Source: Chrysochromulina tobinii
Taxonomy: Eukaryota > Haptophyta > Prymnesiales > Chrysochromulinaceae
DNA: 23,387 bases
NCBI GenBank assembly: GCA_001275005.1
Contig: JWZX01002868.1
Coordinates: 1-23,387 of the forward strand
Reading direction: 5' to 3'
The stretch's first letter is position 1. Each line of letters begins with the position of its first letter. Below the pieces are notes generated by a model, which was given only the letters and a program-made list of their open reading frames with translations, had not been told where the DNA came from and did no database searches. Shown in pieces: positions 1 to 9,416 of this stretch. Made by a program: the position numbers and the translations under genes.

Positions 1-450
1 ATTTACACTCAATATCGCCAAAATTTTCGCGCCTGCGGCGGGCAAGCCTCCCCCAGACCCCTGTGCCCAAACCTCAGTTTACACACCAGCCTGAGACCCC
101 TGACCTGAGCTAGAGCCATCGAATAGTGTATAGTCGCGACGTGTTATCGCATATCGGAACCGGCGACGCGGTGTATGGCCCGGGCACGTGCGGAACGACG
201 TCACCGTGGCGCCGCATTCGCAATATCGCATTGGCTACCGCCGACCCGACCGTCCCGACCTCGTTCCCGGTACGCGGTAGCGCGTGAGCGCGGCGGTATG
301 CGCCGCGTGTTGAAGCACGATTTGGGGGGATCATTCATCATCGATTTGCTACCTAGAATCGAATGGCTACTGAGCCCGGCTCGCACCACACTTGTTGACG
401 CACTGTGCTCCCAGCGGCCAGTTAGAGGGTCGGTCGGTTTCCCTCACATC
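1..450. other. Non-coding flank at left edge
   Basis: This stretch follows the stop codon of the minus-strand coiled-coil gene and probably holds its 3' untranslated region and terminator. Short open frames on both strands translate to Arg/Pro/Ala-rich sequence with no recognisable domain, as expected by chance in GC-rich DNA. I see no RNA gene or mobile element here. Confidence 0.5.
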
Positions 451-3228
451 TCACATCGTGCTGTCCCTCCACTGGGTCCTCGCTCTTGCTGTTGGGCTCC
501 AGTCTGGTATTTCTCCAGAGGCGGCGCGAAGGGAGCTGAAGAAATTCCGCCCGCCCGGGCGTCTGATGATGGCTTGCTCCAAGTTAGCCATCCTCTTGGC
601 CTCGGCTTTTCGCCTCTCGGCCTCCGCCGCACTACGCTTGACATCGGCCTCACGCTTGGCTTCCGCTATGGCTGCTGCTGCTGCTTCTGCCTCGAGCGCC
701 AGCTTGGTGGCTTCACGGGCCTTCGAGACACCCTCCTCTGCAACCAGGACGGCCGCTTGCGTTTGCTCCTTTGCGGCCGCGGAAGCAGCCGACGCCTGCA
801 CCTTGGCAGCTTGCGCTCTTACCTCCGCCTCTGTGGCCATCGCCCTTGCCGCTTTGGCACTTAGCTTCACCTTATCTACCTTCGCAATCGCTGCCAGCCG
901 CGCCTCCTCTGCTGCACGTCCGATCGCGTGTATCCTCGCGTTTGAAACCACCGAGCCTGCCTTCGCCAGCGAATCCTTGACCCGATGCCTCTGGATCTCA
1001 TTCTTGCCGTGCTCTGCGAGACGGATACTTTCTGCAGCCTTCTCCGCCTCCCGAAGCTTGGCTGCAGCAGCCTGGTCGCTGGCATAGGCCTTCTTGTGGG
1101 AGGCTGCTACCTGCTCGCGTGCCGCTCGCACGCTCGCCTCGCTGTCAATGTGAGCGACTTGGAGCGCCTTAGTGGCTTCGACCAAGGTAGAGTCCGCAGC
1201 AGCCCTAGCCACACGCGCCTCAGTCCGAGCCGCTCTGCATTTTGCCTGCGCCTCCTCGAGGAATATGGCTATAGCATGCTGGTCCTCCTGATGTTGTTTG
1301 AGTGCTGCGGCATCCTCAGCATCAAGCCTAGTCATCGCCTCATCTGCTTCCTGCTTGAACTTGATCACACTCGCCTCTGCTTTCATAGTCTGCGTCGATG
1401 ACTTGCCCTGGCAGGCTCTGGCTTCGTGCATGGATGCAACCTCATTTCTACTGGCCTCGAGCCGCTTAGCTGCTGATCGTAAGCGAGTTTCCATGAGTAC
1501 CTTGGTTGACGTCGTCAGACGCCTCTCTGCTTCCAACTTGGCTACCGTTAACTCCTCTTCAGCCACTGCCAACTTCTTCAAGAAGTCAACTTCTGCCTGC
1601 ATCACTACCACCTTGGCGTCAGTCGCTCGCTCGACCGCTTGTGCCAAAACGTCCTTGGCCGCTAGAGCCGCATCATATCCGACCTTTTCTCGATCGACTG
1701 CGGAAAGTGCCGTACGCAGACGCGCCTCGAGCTCATCCACACGCGCTGCACCTATGTGCTTCTCGGCATCGAGTGTTGCGTGCACGTCTGCAAGCAGAAG
1801 GGCGCCATCATCCTTGGCCGCCGTGATCCGAACATCAAAGTCAGCACGCATCGCGCTCATCGCAGTGCTGTTCGAGGACGCCTCGTTGGCAGCGATAACT
1901 TCGGCAGTGTGGGCCTCAGCGGCGGCGGCGACCACATGCGCTTCGGCTACCTCAGCCTTGCACAGCTCGATCTGGAGTGCTTGATCCCTGATCTGCGAGC
2001 GCAACTCCTCGATCAGGACTGAGCGTGCTGCCTTTTCCTTTGCAATCTCCACTGCGGCCTGCATCTTGGCCACTTCGGACTCCTTCTCGGCCATCTCCTT
2101 CCACCGGCGCATCGCAATGTCCCGCTCCACATCCATGCGCGCAATCACCTCTTCGAGGTACTCCGAGTGCACTCGCGTCGCCTCGGCCCTCGCTTCGTTG
2201 ACGGCGATCAGCTCGGTGGCCCGTGTGACCTGCAGCTTGGCGCGTCCCTCGGCCTCCGCTCGTCGCTCAAGCGCTCGTTGCACCTCTTCCTGAGCCTCCT
2301 CAAGGGCTTGGCGCAAGGCCTTGGTCTCATCTTTGGCATGCTTCTTGCGCTCGAGTTCTTGAGCATCGTGCCTTGCCACCTCAGCTGCCAACGCCTTGGA
2401 GACCGCGATCGCAATCTGCCGTTTGCTCTCCTCCTTGGCGGCTTCGAGATGCCTTATGTGCTCCTTCTGAAGCCTATCCATCTCGATCGCGAAGTGGGTC
2501 TGCAGGTTGCGTGTCGCCTCTGTGACTGCCGCTTTGACCGCCTCGCGTTGCTCCCGCTCCGCAATCGCAATTGTGTCCATCACCGCTCGGCCCTCCCGCT
2601 CCTCGGACAACTTGCGCGCGCGCTCATGCTCGAGCTGTTCCTTGCGGGCTAGTATCAGGAGCTGGTGAGCCTCGTCATCTTTCTCACGCTGGATGATGCG
2701 GCGCAGCTTATACTCGCGCTCGGCCAGCACGTCTTCCATGTGCCTCATCACACGGTCGACATCCTCAACGCGGGCAGTCTCTAGATTCTCCCGCAGCTCG
2801 TGCATCTCCCTCCGCTCGGGCGAGGAAAGACGGCGCGACGGGCTGCCGACTGGGCTCCGAGTTGGTTTGCTTTCGCGCTCCTCCGAAATCGGCCTCAAGA
2901 TACTCGGCTCTGGGGAAGACATGAACTCCTCAGCGGTAGCATTTCCAACATTTGTTTCCGACGTCCCATCAGAGTCTGCTGAACCCCTGCGCAAGTCTTG
3001 CCCTCCCCTCGGCCGCCCGACTATCGATCGCTGCGTTCCCCTTCTCGATGAGCTGCCTCCACTGCGCCGCGATGATGCAGCAGCTGGTGGAGACGCACTC
3101 GGCGGTGACTTGCGGGCAGTTATCAGTTGCGGCGTCTTCCGCACAGAACTCATCCTCTTGGGGGCGTCCTCTGATAAAATCCTATTCTGACTCACCGACG
3201 GGGGCCCTAGGGGCACCGCTGTCGGCAC
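451..3228 (-). CDS. Long coiled-coil protein (925 aa), function unknown
   Basis: A single uninterrupted 925-residue frame on the minus strand. Residues 1 to about 135 are Ser/Pro/Arg-rich and probably disordered, with several SP motifs such as SSPERRE that could be proline-directed phosphosites. From about residue 137 to 885 the protein is almost entirely Ala, Glu, Lys, Arg and Gln in heptad-like patterns with very few Pro or Gly, so a long alpha-helical coiled coil is expected. The tail of about 35 residues (IIRRPGGRNFF onward) is non-helical and basic. No catalytic motif is visible. Proteins of this form are often cytoskeletal, centrosomal or flagellar, but composition alone cannot assign a role. 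The start is the first ATG; a second at 3153 (MSSVRK) is possible. It is divergent from the V-ATPase gene. The many plus-strand frames opposite it are shadows of its composition. Confidence 0.8.
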   Translation of the reverse strand: MPTAVPLGPPSVSQNRILSEDAPKRMSSVRKTPQLITARKSPPSASPPAAASSRRSGGSSSRRGTQRSIVGRPRGGQDLRRGSADSDGTSETNVGNATAEEFMSSPEPSILRPISEERESKPTRSPVGSPSRRLSSPERREMHELRENLETARVEDVDRVMRHMEDVLAEREYKLRRIIQREKDDEAHQLLILARKEQLEHERARKLSEEREGRAVMDTIAIAEREQREAVKAAVTEATRNLQTHFAIEMDRLQKEHIRHLEAAKEESKRQIAIAVSKALAAEVARHDAQELERKKHAKDETKALRQALEEAQEEVQRALERRAEAEGRAKLQVTRATELIAVNEARAEATRVHSEYLEEVIARMDVERDIAMRRWKEMAEKESEVAKMQAAVEIAKEKAARSVLIEELRSQIRDQALQIELCKAEVAEAHVVAAAAEAHTAEVIAANEASSNSTAMSAMRADFDVRITAAKDDGALLLADVHATLDAEKHIGAARVDELEARLRTALSAVDREKVGYDAALAAKDVLAQAVERATDAKVVVMQAEVDFLKKLAVAEEELTVAKLEAERRLTTSTKVLMETRLRSAAKRLEASRNEVASMHEARACQGKSSTQTMKAEASVIKFKQEADEAMTRLDAEDAAALKQHQEDQHAIAIFLEEAQAKCRAARTEARVARAAADSTLVEATKALQVAHIDSEASVRAAREQVAASHKKAYASDQAAAAKLREAEKAAESIRLAEHGKNEIQRHRVKDSLAKAGSVVSNARIHAIGRAAEEARLAAIAKVDKVKLSAKAARAMATEAEVRAQAAKVQASAASAAAKEQTQAAVLVAEEGVSKAREATKLALEAEAAAAAIAEAKREADVKRSAAEAERRKAEAKRMANLEQAIIRRPGGRNFFSSLRAASGEIPDWSPTARARTQWRDSTM

Positions 3229-3621
3229 GGCAAGTGCCCAAAGTGTTGCGCGGCCTAGGAGTCCGCACGAGCCGCGCGAGAATTGGAAACGCGGTGCGGG
3301 AGAGTTTCGTGTCTCCTTTTAGGTTTCGTTCAATGCGGGTGCGTACGCCCCCCTCGCGCATACACAGGTTGTTGCGTATAAACGCAGGAATCGACGAACC
3401 GTATTACAATTGTACACGAGAGCGTGTGATTAAGTTAAGGGGGTAGGTACAAGTCAAGTCTATGCATAAACAACAGACAACCATGCGGAAGCATATCGAA
3501 TGTGCTCCGGAAGCCAGCAGGGGACTTGACTTGACTTGACCTACCCCCTTTATTGTGTGATCGTGAACAAAAAATTGTTTTCAGTCACGCGTGCGCACCT
3601 CTTGCGACCCACGACAAAAAC
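3229..3621. promoter_or_regulatory. Divergent intergenic region, coiled-coil gene / V-ATPase
   Basis: About 390 bp separate two divergent start codons, so both promoters and both 5' untranslated regions should lie here. A TATA-like TATAAAC occurs near 3377 in the plus orientation, roughly 245 bp before the V-ATPase ATG. The right half carries the inverted repeat annotated separately. Promoter function is inferred from position only. Confidence 0.5.
3437..3551. repeat. Imperfect inverted repeat with (GTCAA)/(TTGAC) arms
   Basis: The left arm (3437-3460) reads AAGGGGGTAGGTAC followed by AAGTCAAGTC. The right arm (3523-3551) is TTGAC repeats followed by CTACCCCCTTT, which is the reverse complement of the left arm apart from a small difference in pentamer copy number. 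The spacer is 62 bp. A 7-bp direct repeat GTGTGAT lies outside both arms (3424-3430 and 3555-3561), 6 and 4 bp from the ends. The region could form a cruciform, be a decayed miniature inverted-repeat element, or hold paired regulator sites. Confidence 0.7.
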
Positions 3622-6174
3622 ATGCTGCGCTCGGAGGAGATGACTCTGTGCCAGCTGATCGAACGCAATGAGATGGCGCGCATCGTCGTCACTGAGCTGG
3701 GCGAGGCAGGCCTCGTGCAGTTCCGCGACATGAACGGCGACACACCTGTTTACAAGCGACCCTTCTCGGAGGAGCTCAAGCGCTGCGACGACATGTCGCG
3801 CAAGGTGACATGGCTCTTCAACCAGCTTGAGAACGTTGGCCTACCCGCCCCCGAGTACGACCTGCCCGAGGACGGCGTGGAGATGCTGCCGGGGCTCGAC
3901 GCGGTCGAGGATGCACTCAAGGCGGCGAAGACTGAGCTGGAGGCGTCGCGCACGCAGGAGCTGCTGGTGAGAAAGGCGCACAATGCGCTCAAGGAGCACA
4001 TACACGTGCTGAACGTCGGCGGCCAGCTCTTCGAGGAGGCCGCCCCCGCGAAACCGCGTGGGCAAACGCGGGATACGAAGTCCTCTTACGACCAGGTGTC
4101 GACGCTCGCAGCCCCCCTTCTCGCATCCGACTTCGGGACGGGCAAGGGCCCGAGTGGGCACGAGGAGAGCTTGCTTCGCGTGCAGGCGGGCGTGCTGCCG
4201 CGGGCTCTCACGCCCGCGCTCGTGCGCGCCGTCCATCGCATCACGCGCGGCAACTGTGTGGTGCGCGACATGCCCATCGAGGAGCCGCTGCTGGGCATGC
4301 CCGCTGACGGCCGCTACGGCGAGCCGACCATGATGCCCAAGAACGTGTTCCTACTGCTCTACACGGGCAGCTCAATTCACGCCAAGGTGACGAAGCTCTG
4401 CACCCACTTTGGCGCCACGCTCTACCTGTACCCCGAATCGCGCGACCAGAGGAACGCTCTCGTCGCGCAGACAGGCGTCCAGCTCGTAGAGATGAGGGAG
4501 CTGCTGCTGCACACGAGCACGCTGCGCAAGAAGACGCTCGCCGAGATGTGCGCGTCGCTCGCCATCTGGGCGCGCGTCGTCAAGCGCGAGAGGGCCACGC
4601 TCACGTCGCTCAACATGTTGCAGTTCGACCTGCAACGCAAGGTCTTCGTGGGAGAGGTGTGGTGTCCGACGGCCGAGGTGCCCAAGCTCCGCCTCGCGCT
4701 CAAAGGGGCGGCGGTCAAGGCGGGCGGCGACATGAACCCGATCCTCAACGAGCTCGAGACGAAAGACACGCCGCCCACCTTCCTGCGCACCAACCGCTTC
4801 ACCTCCGGATTCCAGGGGCTCGTTGACACGTATGGGATCCCGCGCTACCGCGAGGTCAACCCGGGTGCCTTTGCCATCATCTTGTTCCCCTTCCTGTTTG
4901 CGATCATGTTCGGCGACGTGGGACATGGCTCGCTGCTTGTCCTGGTTGCGCTCTACTTCATCGCCAACGAGAAGAAGCTCGGCAAGGCCAAGCTCGAAGA
5001 CATCATCCAGATGGTCTTTGGCGGCCGATACGTGATCCTGCTCAACGGCCTCTTCGCCGTCTACGTGGGCTTCCTGTACAACGAGGCCTTTTCGGTGCCC
5101 TTCGGCCTGTTCAAGTCTTCGTGGCAGGAGGCCAAGCATGAGGTGTGGTTTAATGGCTCCGTCGTCGGCCACACCGTCTCCGTCGAGTGGGACAAGAGCG
5201 TCTACCCTTTCGGGGTCGACCCGATGTGGCACATGGCCGCGGACAAGATGACCTTTTTCAACTCGTACAAGATGAAGTTGTCCATCGTCTTCGGCGTAGC
5301 GCAGATGACGCTCGGCATCACTCTGCAGATGTTCAACCACATCCAGTTCAAAGACCGCCGCTCCATCTGGTTCGGCTACGTGCCCGAGATCACCTTCTTC
5401 CTCGGCATCTTCGGCTACCTCGTCTACATGATCCTCAAGAAGTGGTCCATCGACTGGGTGGCCGAGAAGAAGCAGCCACCCTCACTGCTCAACGTGCTCA
5501 TCTCCATGTTCATGTCGCCGGGCAAGTACACGGAGGCCGACATGCTCTACGAGGGGCAGGATCACTTCCAGCTCTTCCTGCTCGTCATTGCCGTCACGGC
5601 GGTCCCCTTCCTTCTGATCCCGAAGCCCCTCCTCTTCTACCTTGACATGAAGAAAGAGGCGGCCGAGAAGGCCGAGAAGGCGGCCACGCTGGGCGAGGTG
5701 GTCGTCGCCACGGGGGCTGCCACCGCCAAGGAGGGCAGCGAGGATGGGGACGAGGCGGGCCACGCGGAAGAGGAGGAGGGCGAGTTGGGTGAGGTGATCG
5801 TGCACCAAGTGATCCACACGATCGAGTTCGTGCTCGGCTCGATCTCGAACACCGCCTCGTACCTGCGCCTGTGGGCGCTCTCTCTCGCGCACTCGCAGCT
5901 CTCCGAGCTCTTTTGGGAAAAGGTGATGAAGGAGAACGCCTTCCCCGCCGCCAAGCTGCCCATGCCGTTCAACGGCCTCGTGCTCATGCTCCTCTTCTCC
6001 GCGTGGACCTTCCTGAACCTGGGCGTGCTCATGGTCATGGAGAACCTCTCCTCGTTCCTCCACGCGCTTCGGCTCCAATGGGTCGAGTTTCAGAACAAGT
6101 TTTATAACGGCGACGGCTACAGGTTCGTCCCCTTTTCGTACGCGGCTCTCATCCACGACGGGAATGACGACTGA
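3622..6174 (+). CDS. ATP6V0A: V-type H+-ATPase subunit a (V0 sector)
   Basis: An 850-residue, intron-free match in length and layout to eukaryotic V-ATPase subunit a, the membrane stator that carries protons past the c-ring in vacuolar and endomembrane acidification. Residues 1 to about 410 form the cytosolic half, opening with LRSEEMTLCQL and including EAGLVQFRDMN. From about residue 414 come repeated membrane segments (AFAIILFPFLFAIMFGDVGHG, YVILLNGLFAVYVGFLYNEAF and others). The signature SNTASYLRLWALSLAHSQL is present; its Arg749 aligns with the arginine essential for proton transport (R735 in yeast Vph1p). An acidic loop rich in Glu and Asp precedes it. The chosen start is ATG 3622, with A at -3 and family-like sequence directly after it. 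The frame extends upstream to 3553 only through a TTG codon. The gene converges on the helicase gene. Confidence 0.97.
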   Translation: MLRSEEMTLCQLIERNEMARIVVTELGEAGLVQFRDMNGDTPVYKRPFSEELKRCDDMSRKVTWLFNQLENVGLPAPEYDLPEDGVEMLPGLDAVEDALKAAKTELEASRTQELLVRKAHNALKEHIHVLNVGGQLFEEAAPAKPRGQTRDTKSSYDQVSTLAAPLLASDFGTGKGPSGHEESLLRVQAGVLPRALTPALVRAVHRITRGNCVVRDMPIEEPLLGMPADGRYGEPTMMPKNVFLLLYTGSSIHAKVTKLCTHFGATLYLYPESRDQRNALVAQTGVQLVEMRELLLHTSTLRKKTLAEMCASLAIWARVVKRERATLTSLNMLQFDLQRKVFVGEVWCPTAEVPKLRLALKGAAVKAGGDMNPILNELETKDTPPTFLRTNRFTSGFQGLVDTYGIPRYREVNPGAFAIILFPFLFAIMFGDVGHGSLLVLVALYFIANEKKLGKAKLEDIIQMVFGGRYVILLNGLFAVYVGFLYNEAFSVPFGLFKSSWQEAKHEVWFNGSVVGHTVSVEWDKSVYPFGVDPMWHMAADKMTFFNSYKMKLSIVFGVAQMTLGITLQMFNHIQFKDRRSIWFGYVPEITFFLGIFGYLVYMILKKWSIDWVAEKKQPPSLLNVLISMFMSPGKYTEADMLYEGQDHFQLFLLVIAVTAVPFLLIPKPLLFYLDMKKEAAEKAEKAATLGEVVVATGAATAKEGSEDGDEAGHAEEEEGELGEVIVHQVIHTIEFVLGSISNTASYLRLWALSLAHSQLSELFWEKVMKENAFPAAKLPMPFNGLVLMLLFSAWTFLNLGVLMVMENLSSFLHALRLQWVEFQNKFYNGDGYRFVPFSYAALIHDGNDD

Positions 6175-6872
6175 GGCGCGTGTCGGGCCGGCGGCAGACG
6201 CGCGCGCAAGAGCGCGATTAGAGCTTCCGATCCATTTAATGTTCATATTATGAGGCGCACGTGGGCGCCGGATGCATGGCTACGGCTGACGGCTGTGCTG
6301 CCACGGCCAAGGGCGCGCGCGGGGTGCCGTGATGATGTTTGCTGTTCTCATTCTGAACACGTGTCAAGGTCGAGCGGTGTGCCGATAGCGGTGTGAGTGC
6401 ACCCGTATAGCTACCGTCGAAGCCACCGCACTACGCACGTCTATCGATATACCGTACCTCGCTTTACACGCTTACTGCGGAGGGTGCAGTGCAGTATGTC
6501 GTGAACGAATTTATCAATTGAATTCATAATTGGCGCCGGAGGGTAGAATACTAACCGCAACCGCCGACCCGCGCACATGGCACGTGAGGTCGATGGTCAA
6601 AAGCGCGCGCCCAGCCCACCGGTCGCCTTTTCGCGATTCGGCCGCGAACAAAAAGGAACCAGGCACAACGCAAGTGTGGCAAGGAGTGGCTCCAGGCTAC
6701 AGAGGTCAGAGCGTGAAAGGTATCACAGAGCTGATGCGTTCGATTGCCTCACTAATTGCCTCACCGACCTCTTGCAAGCCTTTTGGGCATCGAGCAACTC
6801 TTCAGCACAGCGATGCGCAGACGACGAAGCGACGACACGCTGACGACGGAGCAACGACACGCTCGATGTTCT
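6175..6872. other. Convergent intergenic region, V-ATPase / helicase
   Basis: About 700 bp between two converging stop codons, expected to hold both 3' untranslated regions and polyadenylation sites. Two overlapping plus-strand frames (6530-6904 and 6577-6843) have no recognisable domain, and the first overlaps the end of the helicase gene. ACGACACGCT occurs twice (6832-6841 and 6854-6863) just beyond the helicase stop. Nothing else is supportable. Confidence 0.5.
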
Positions 6873-9416
6873 TTACATGGCCGCTGCGAATTCGGACATC
6901 TTGAAGCTGCTGCCCACCGCACCCCCCTTCGCCGGCTGCCTGCGCATGCGTTCCTGCAGCGAGAGCTTCTTCTTCCTCGTCGCCTGCGCGCCGGCGCCCG
7001 CGTACCCGGTCGCGGGCGCGCGCGCGGTTGCGGCGCGCTTGTGCTGCTGGGCCGCGAGAGTGGACGGGACATCCTTGAGCCCGAAGCTCTTGGCGAGATG
7101 GCCCAGGTGGAGGCCGCCCACGTGCACGAGCCGCTGGACCACCTTCGAATGGGCTGCATACGCACGCAGATACGACTGGTACGCGCCGATCGCCGCATGC
7201 TCAAGGAAAGCACGCTCCTTGACTGCCTCCTCGAGCTGCTTCTGCAGCGCCACCTCAAGCACGAAGACGTCGCGCCGAGAGCCCTCGGGGCACAAGGCCG
7301 CCTGCAGCGACGCGAATTGGAGCTCACGCGGGTGGACGCCCGCCTGACGGAGCAGCTGCAAGAAGGCGGCCTCGCAGGGGTGTAGCAGCAGCACCGCCTG
7401 CCCGCCCTGCCCGAGGCGTGCCGTGCGCCCCGCGCGATGAAGGTACTCCTTGGCGTCCTGCGGCAGGTCGTGCTGCACAATCCAGTGGACGCCCTGCAGA
7501 TTGAGGCCACGCGCCGCCACGTCGGTGCAGATCATCACGCCGGAGCTCAGATCACGAAAGCGATGGAAGGCTTGCGTGCGATCTTTCTGTTTCATCTTGC
7601 CGTGCAGGCGCACCACCACGGTCTGCGCGAGCAGCGCGCACGCGAAGCTGTGCGGATCTGCCGCCGACTTGTCGCCGGCGCCGCCGGCGACACCGCCACT
7701 GCCGCGGCCGCGCTTGCGGCCTCTGGGCTTGGCGACCAGATGAAAGCCGCCATCGGAGCCTTCTTCCCAGTCCCCCTCGTCCTCCTCGTCCTCCTCGTCC
7801 TCCTCGTCCTCATCGGCGACCGGCCCGACGTCGTCGGCGTTCGAGCGCCCGTAGTAGATGCCATTGCCGCCGTTGAGCTCATCGTGCTCGTTGGCGTGCC
7901 CAGCCTTGATGGCCGCCTCTCGCAAATCGGGCCAGCGCCCCGCCGCCGCAAGCAGCTCGTAGAGGAAGTCGACGCCGTCGCACGAGGAGACGAAGACGAT
8001 CATCTTGCACGCACGCCCTCCCGGCTGCTGCGCGGGGACGCACTTGGAGTGGAGCAGAGCGAGCAGTGCCGTCAGCCGCTGCCGCGTTGGCACGAAGGCA
8101 TACGACTGCACCAGTCCCAAAGGGGCGTCGAGGGCCTCCGTGCCTGCGCTGGCGGCGGAACTGCCGCTGACAGCCGCATCTGTGGCGGCGGCGGCGGCGG
8201 TGCAGCCGACGGTGGTAGCAGGCGCCGTGGCGGTGGCAGCGGCGGTGCTTGTGCCAGCGCCGGTGGCATCACTTGAGGCCGCTCCGAAGCCCTCCTCGAA
8301 CCCGCCCTCAGTCACGAAGCGCGCGCCCTCCTTGTTAAGGGTGAGCGTGGCGTAGTCTCGCAGAGAGCGCCCCGCCAGCTCACGTAGACCCTTGGTGAGA
8401 GTAGCCGAGAGCAGGACTGCTTGGTACCGTCCCACGGCCGCGTCCCGCTGCGCCTCGACCTTCTGCAGGATCGTATCGATCGAGTGCTGGAAGCCTAGGT
8501 CAAGCAACCGATCGGCCTCATCCAAGACCAGATGGGCACATAAGGAGAAATTCCATGCGGCGGTCGTCTGCGCGTGGTCGGCGATGCGACCAGGCGTGCC
8601 CACGAGGAGCGCGACACCCTTGCGCAGCCGCGCCTTCTCAGCCTTGCGATTCTCGCCACCCATCAAGGTTGAGGTCACCAGCCATGGGAAAGGAGTCGTG
8701 AGTGTACGCACCACGTCGTGTGTCTGTAGGCACAGCTCGCGCGTGGGCACGAGCACGATGGCAAAGGTGCCGGCGGCGCGCGTGACGATCGTGGCGCCGC
8801 GGCTCACGAGCGACTGCACGATCGGCACCGCGTACGCGAGGGTCTTGCCCGAGCCCGTCGGCGAGCGCACGAGCAAGTCGCCACCGCCGAGCAAAGCCGG
8901 GATGGAATGCTGCTGCACGGGCGTGAGCCTCGCCATCTGCATGCGCTCGGTGAGGTGCCGTTGCAGGTAGCGATCGAGGGGCAGCTCCAAGAATGTGGTA
9001 GCGCTGAATGTCGCCGCATGCACCTTGGCGTCGGAAGCTAGCGTGTCTGGCAGCGCCGCGGCGCGAGTCGGGTCTGCCTTGCGAACGACCACCGCCGTCG
9101 CGGACGCCGGCGCCGACGCATACCGCGCCTTCTTGGCTGGCGGCTTCCGAATCACACTCTCTATCACGGTGGTAGCCGCTGCGCTGCTTGCCGATGGCTC
9201 GCCGCCCGCAGGTTCTGGATCAATCGACGCCGACGCCTTGCGCTTAGTAACTTTTGGAGCTGCCGGCGCTGCAGCCGACACTTGAGCGACAGCAACTTGC
9301 TGCTCAATCTGCTGCGGCGGCCTAGTAGAGACAGCTGAGTCTGGTGCCGACGACGGCGCTGGTTTCAGCTTTGGCGGCGGCGCTGCGGTGACGATGTTCA
9401 GCTCAAAGCCCGGCAT
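6873..9416 (-). CDS. DDX31: DEAD-box RNA helicase, DDX31/Dbp7-like
   Basis: An 847-residue helicase with the full motif set: a Q-motif region (LTPVQQHSIP), motif I SPTGSGKT (Lys191), Ia PTRELCLQT, Ib GTPGRI, II DEAD (299-302), III SAT (337-339), IV (IVFVSS), V TDVAARGLNLQ and VI HRAGRTARLG (from His660). The stretch LMGGENRKAEKARLRKG and the C-terminal segment HLGHLAKSFGLKDVP are characteristic of the DDX31/Dbp7 group, which acts in the nucleolus in 60S ribosome assembly. Basic clusters (KRKAS in the N-terminus, GRKRGRG inside the core) fit nuclear import. Two lineage insertions interrupt the core: an Ala/Thr-rich one after motif III and an acidic DEDEEDEEDEEDEGD one after motif IV. The start is the ATG at 9416; the frame continues to 9500 only through a GTG codon. 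No intron is needed. Confidence 0.93.
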   Translation of the reverse strand: MPGFELNIVTAAPPPKLKPAPSSAPDSAVSTRPPQQIEQQVAVAQVSAAAPAAPKVTKRKASASIDPEPAGGEPSASSAAATTVIESVIRKPPAKKARYASAPASATAVVVRKADPTRAAALPDTLASDAKVHAATFSATTFLELPLDRYLQRHLTERMQMARLTPVQQHSIPALLGGGDLLVRSPTGSGKTLAYAVPIVQSLVSRGATIVTRAAGTFAIVLVPTRELCLQTHDVVRTLTTPFPWLVTSTLMGGENRKAEKARLRKGVALLVGTPGRIADHAQTTAAWNFSLCAHLVLDEADRLLDLGFQHSIDTILQKVEAQRDAAVGRYQAVLLSATLTKGLRELAGRSLRDYATLTLNKEGARFVTEGGFEEGFGAASSDATGAGTSTAAATATAPATTVGCTAAAAATDAAVSGSSAASAGTEALDAPLGLVQSYAFVPTRQRLTALLALLHSKCVPAQQPGGRACKMIVFVSSCDGVDFLYELLAAAGRWPDLREAAIKAGHANEHDELNGGNGIYYGRSNADDVGPVADEDEEDEEDEEDEGDWEEGSDGGFHLVAKPRGRKRGRGSGGVAGGAGDKSAADPHSFACALLAQTVVVRLHGKMKQKDRTQAFHRFRDLSSGVMICTDVAARGLNLQGVHWIVQHDLPQDAKEYLHRAGRTARLGQGGQAVLLLHPCEAAFLQLLRQAGVHPRELQFASLQAALCPEGSRRDVFVLEVALQKQLEEAVKERAFLEHAAIGAYQSYLRAYAAHSKVVQRLVHVGGLHLGHLAKSFGLKDVPSTLAAQQHKRAATARAPATGYAGAGAQATRKKKLSLQERMRRQPAKGGAVGSSFKMSEFAAAM

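Noticed and set aside
392-2652. Several plus-strand frames (for example 392-1087, 1298-1984, 2167-2652)
   Set aside because: All are antisense to the coiled-coil gene, and their Ala/Ser-rich composition reflects its heptad codons.
3553-3621. 23-residue N-terminal extension of V-ATPase subunit a
   Set aside because: It would require a TTG start; ATG 3622 has a better context and directly precedes conserved family sequence.
4372-5340. 322-residue open frame on the minus strand inside the V-ATPase gene
   Set aside because: It lies entirely opposite a firmly identified gene, is Glu/His/Arg-rich with no family features, and is expected from GC-rich codon bias.
6530-6904. Two overlapping small plus-strand frames after the V-ATPase gene
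   Set aside because: No domain, the translation looks random, and the first overlaps the 3' end of the helicase gene.
8392-8970. 192-residue plus-strand frame
   Set aside because: Antisense to the conserved helicase core, with no recognisable domain.
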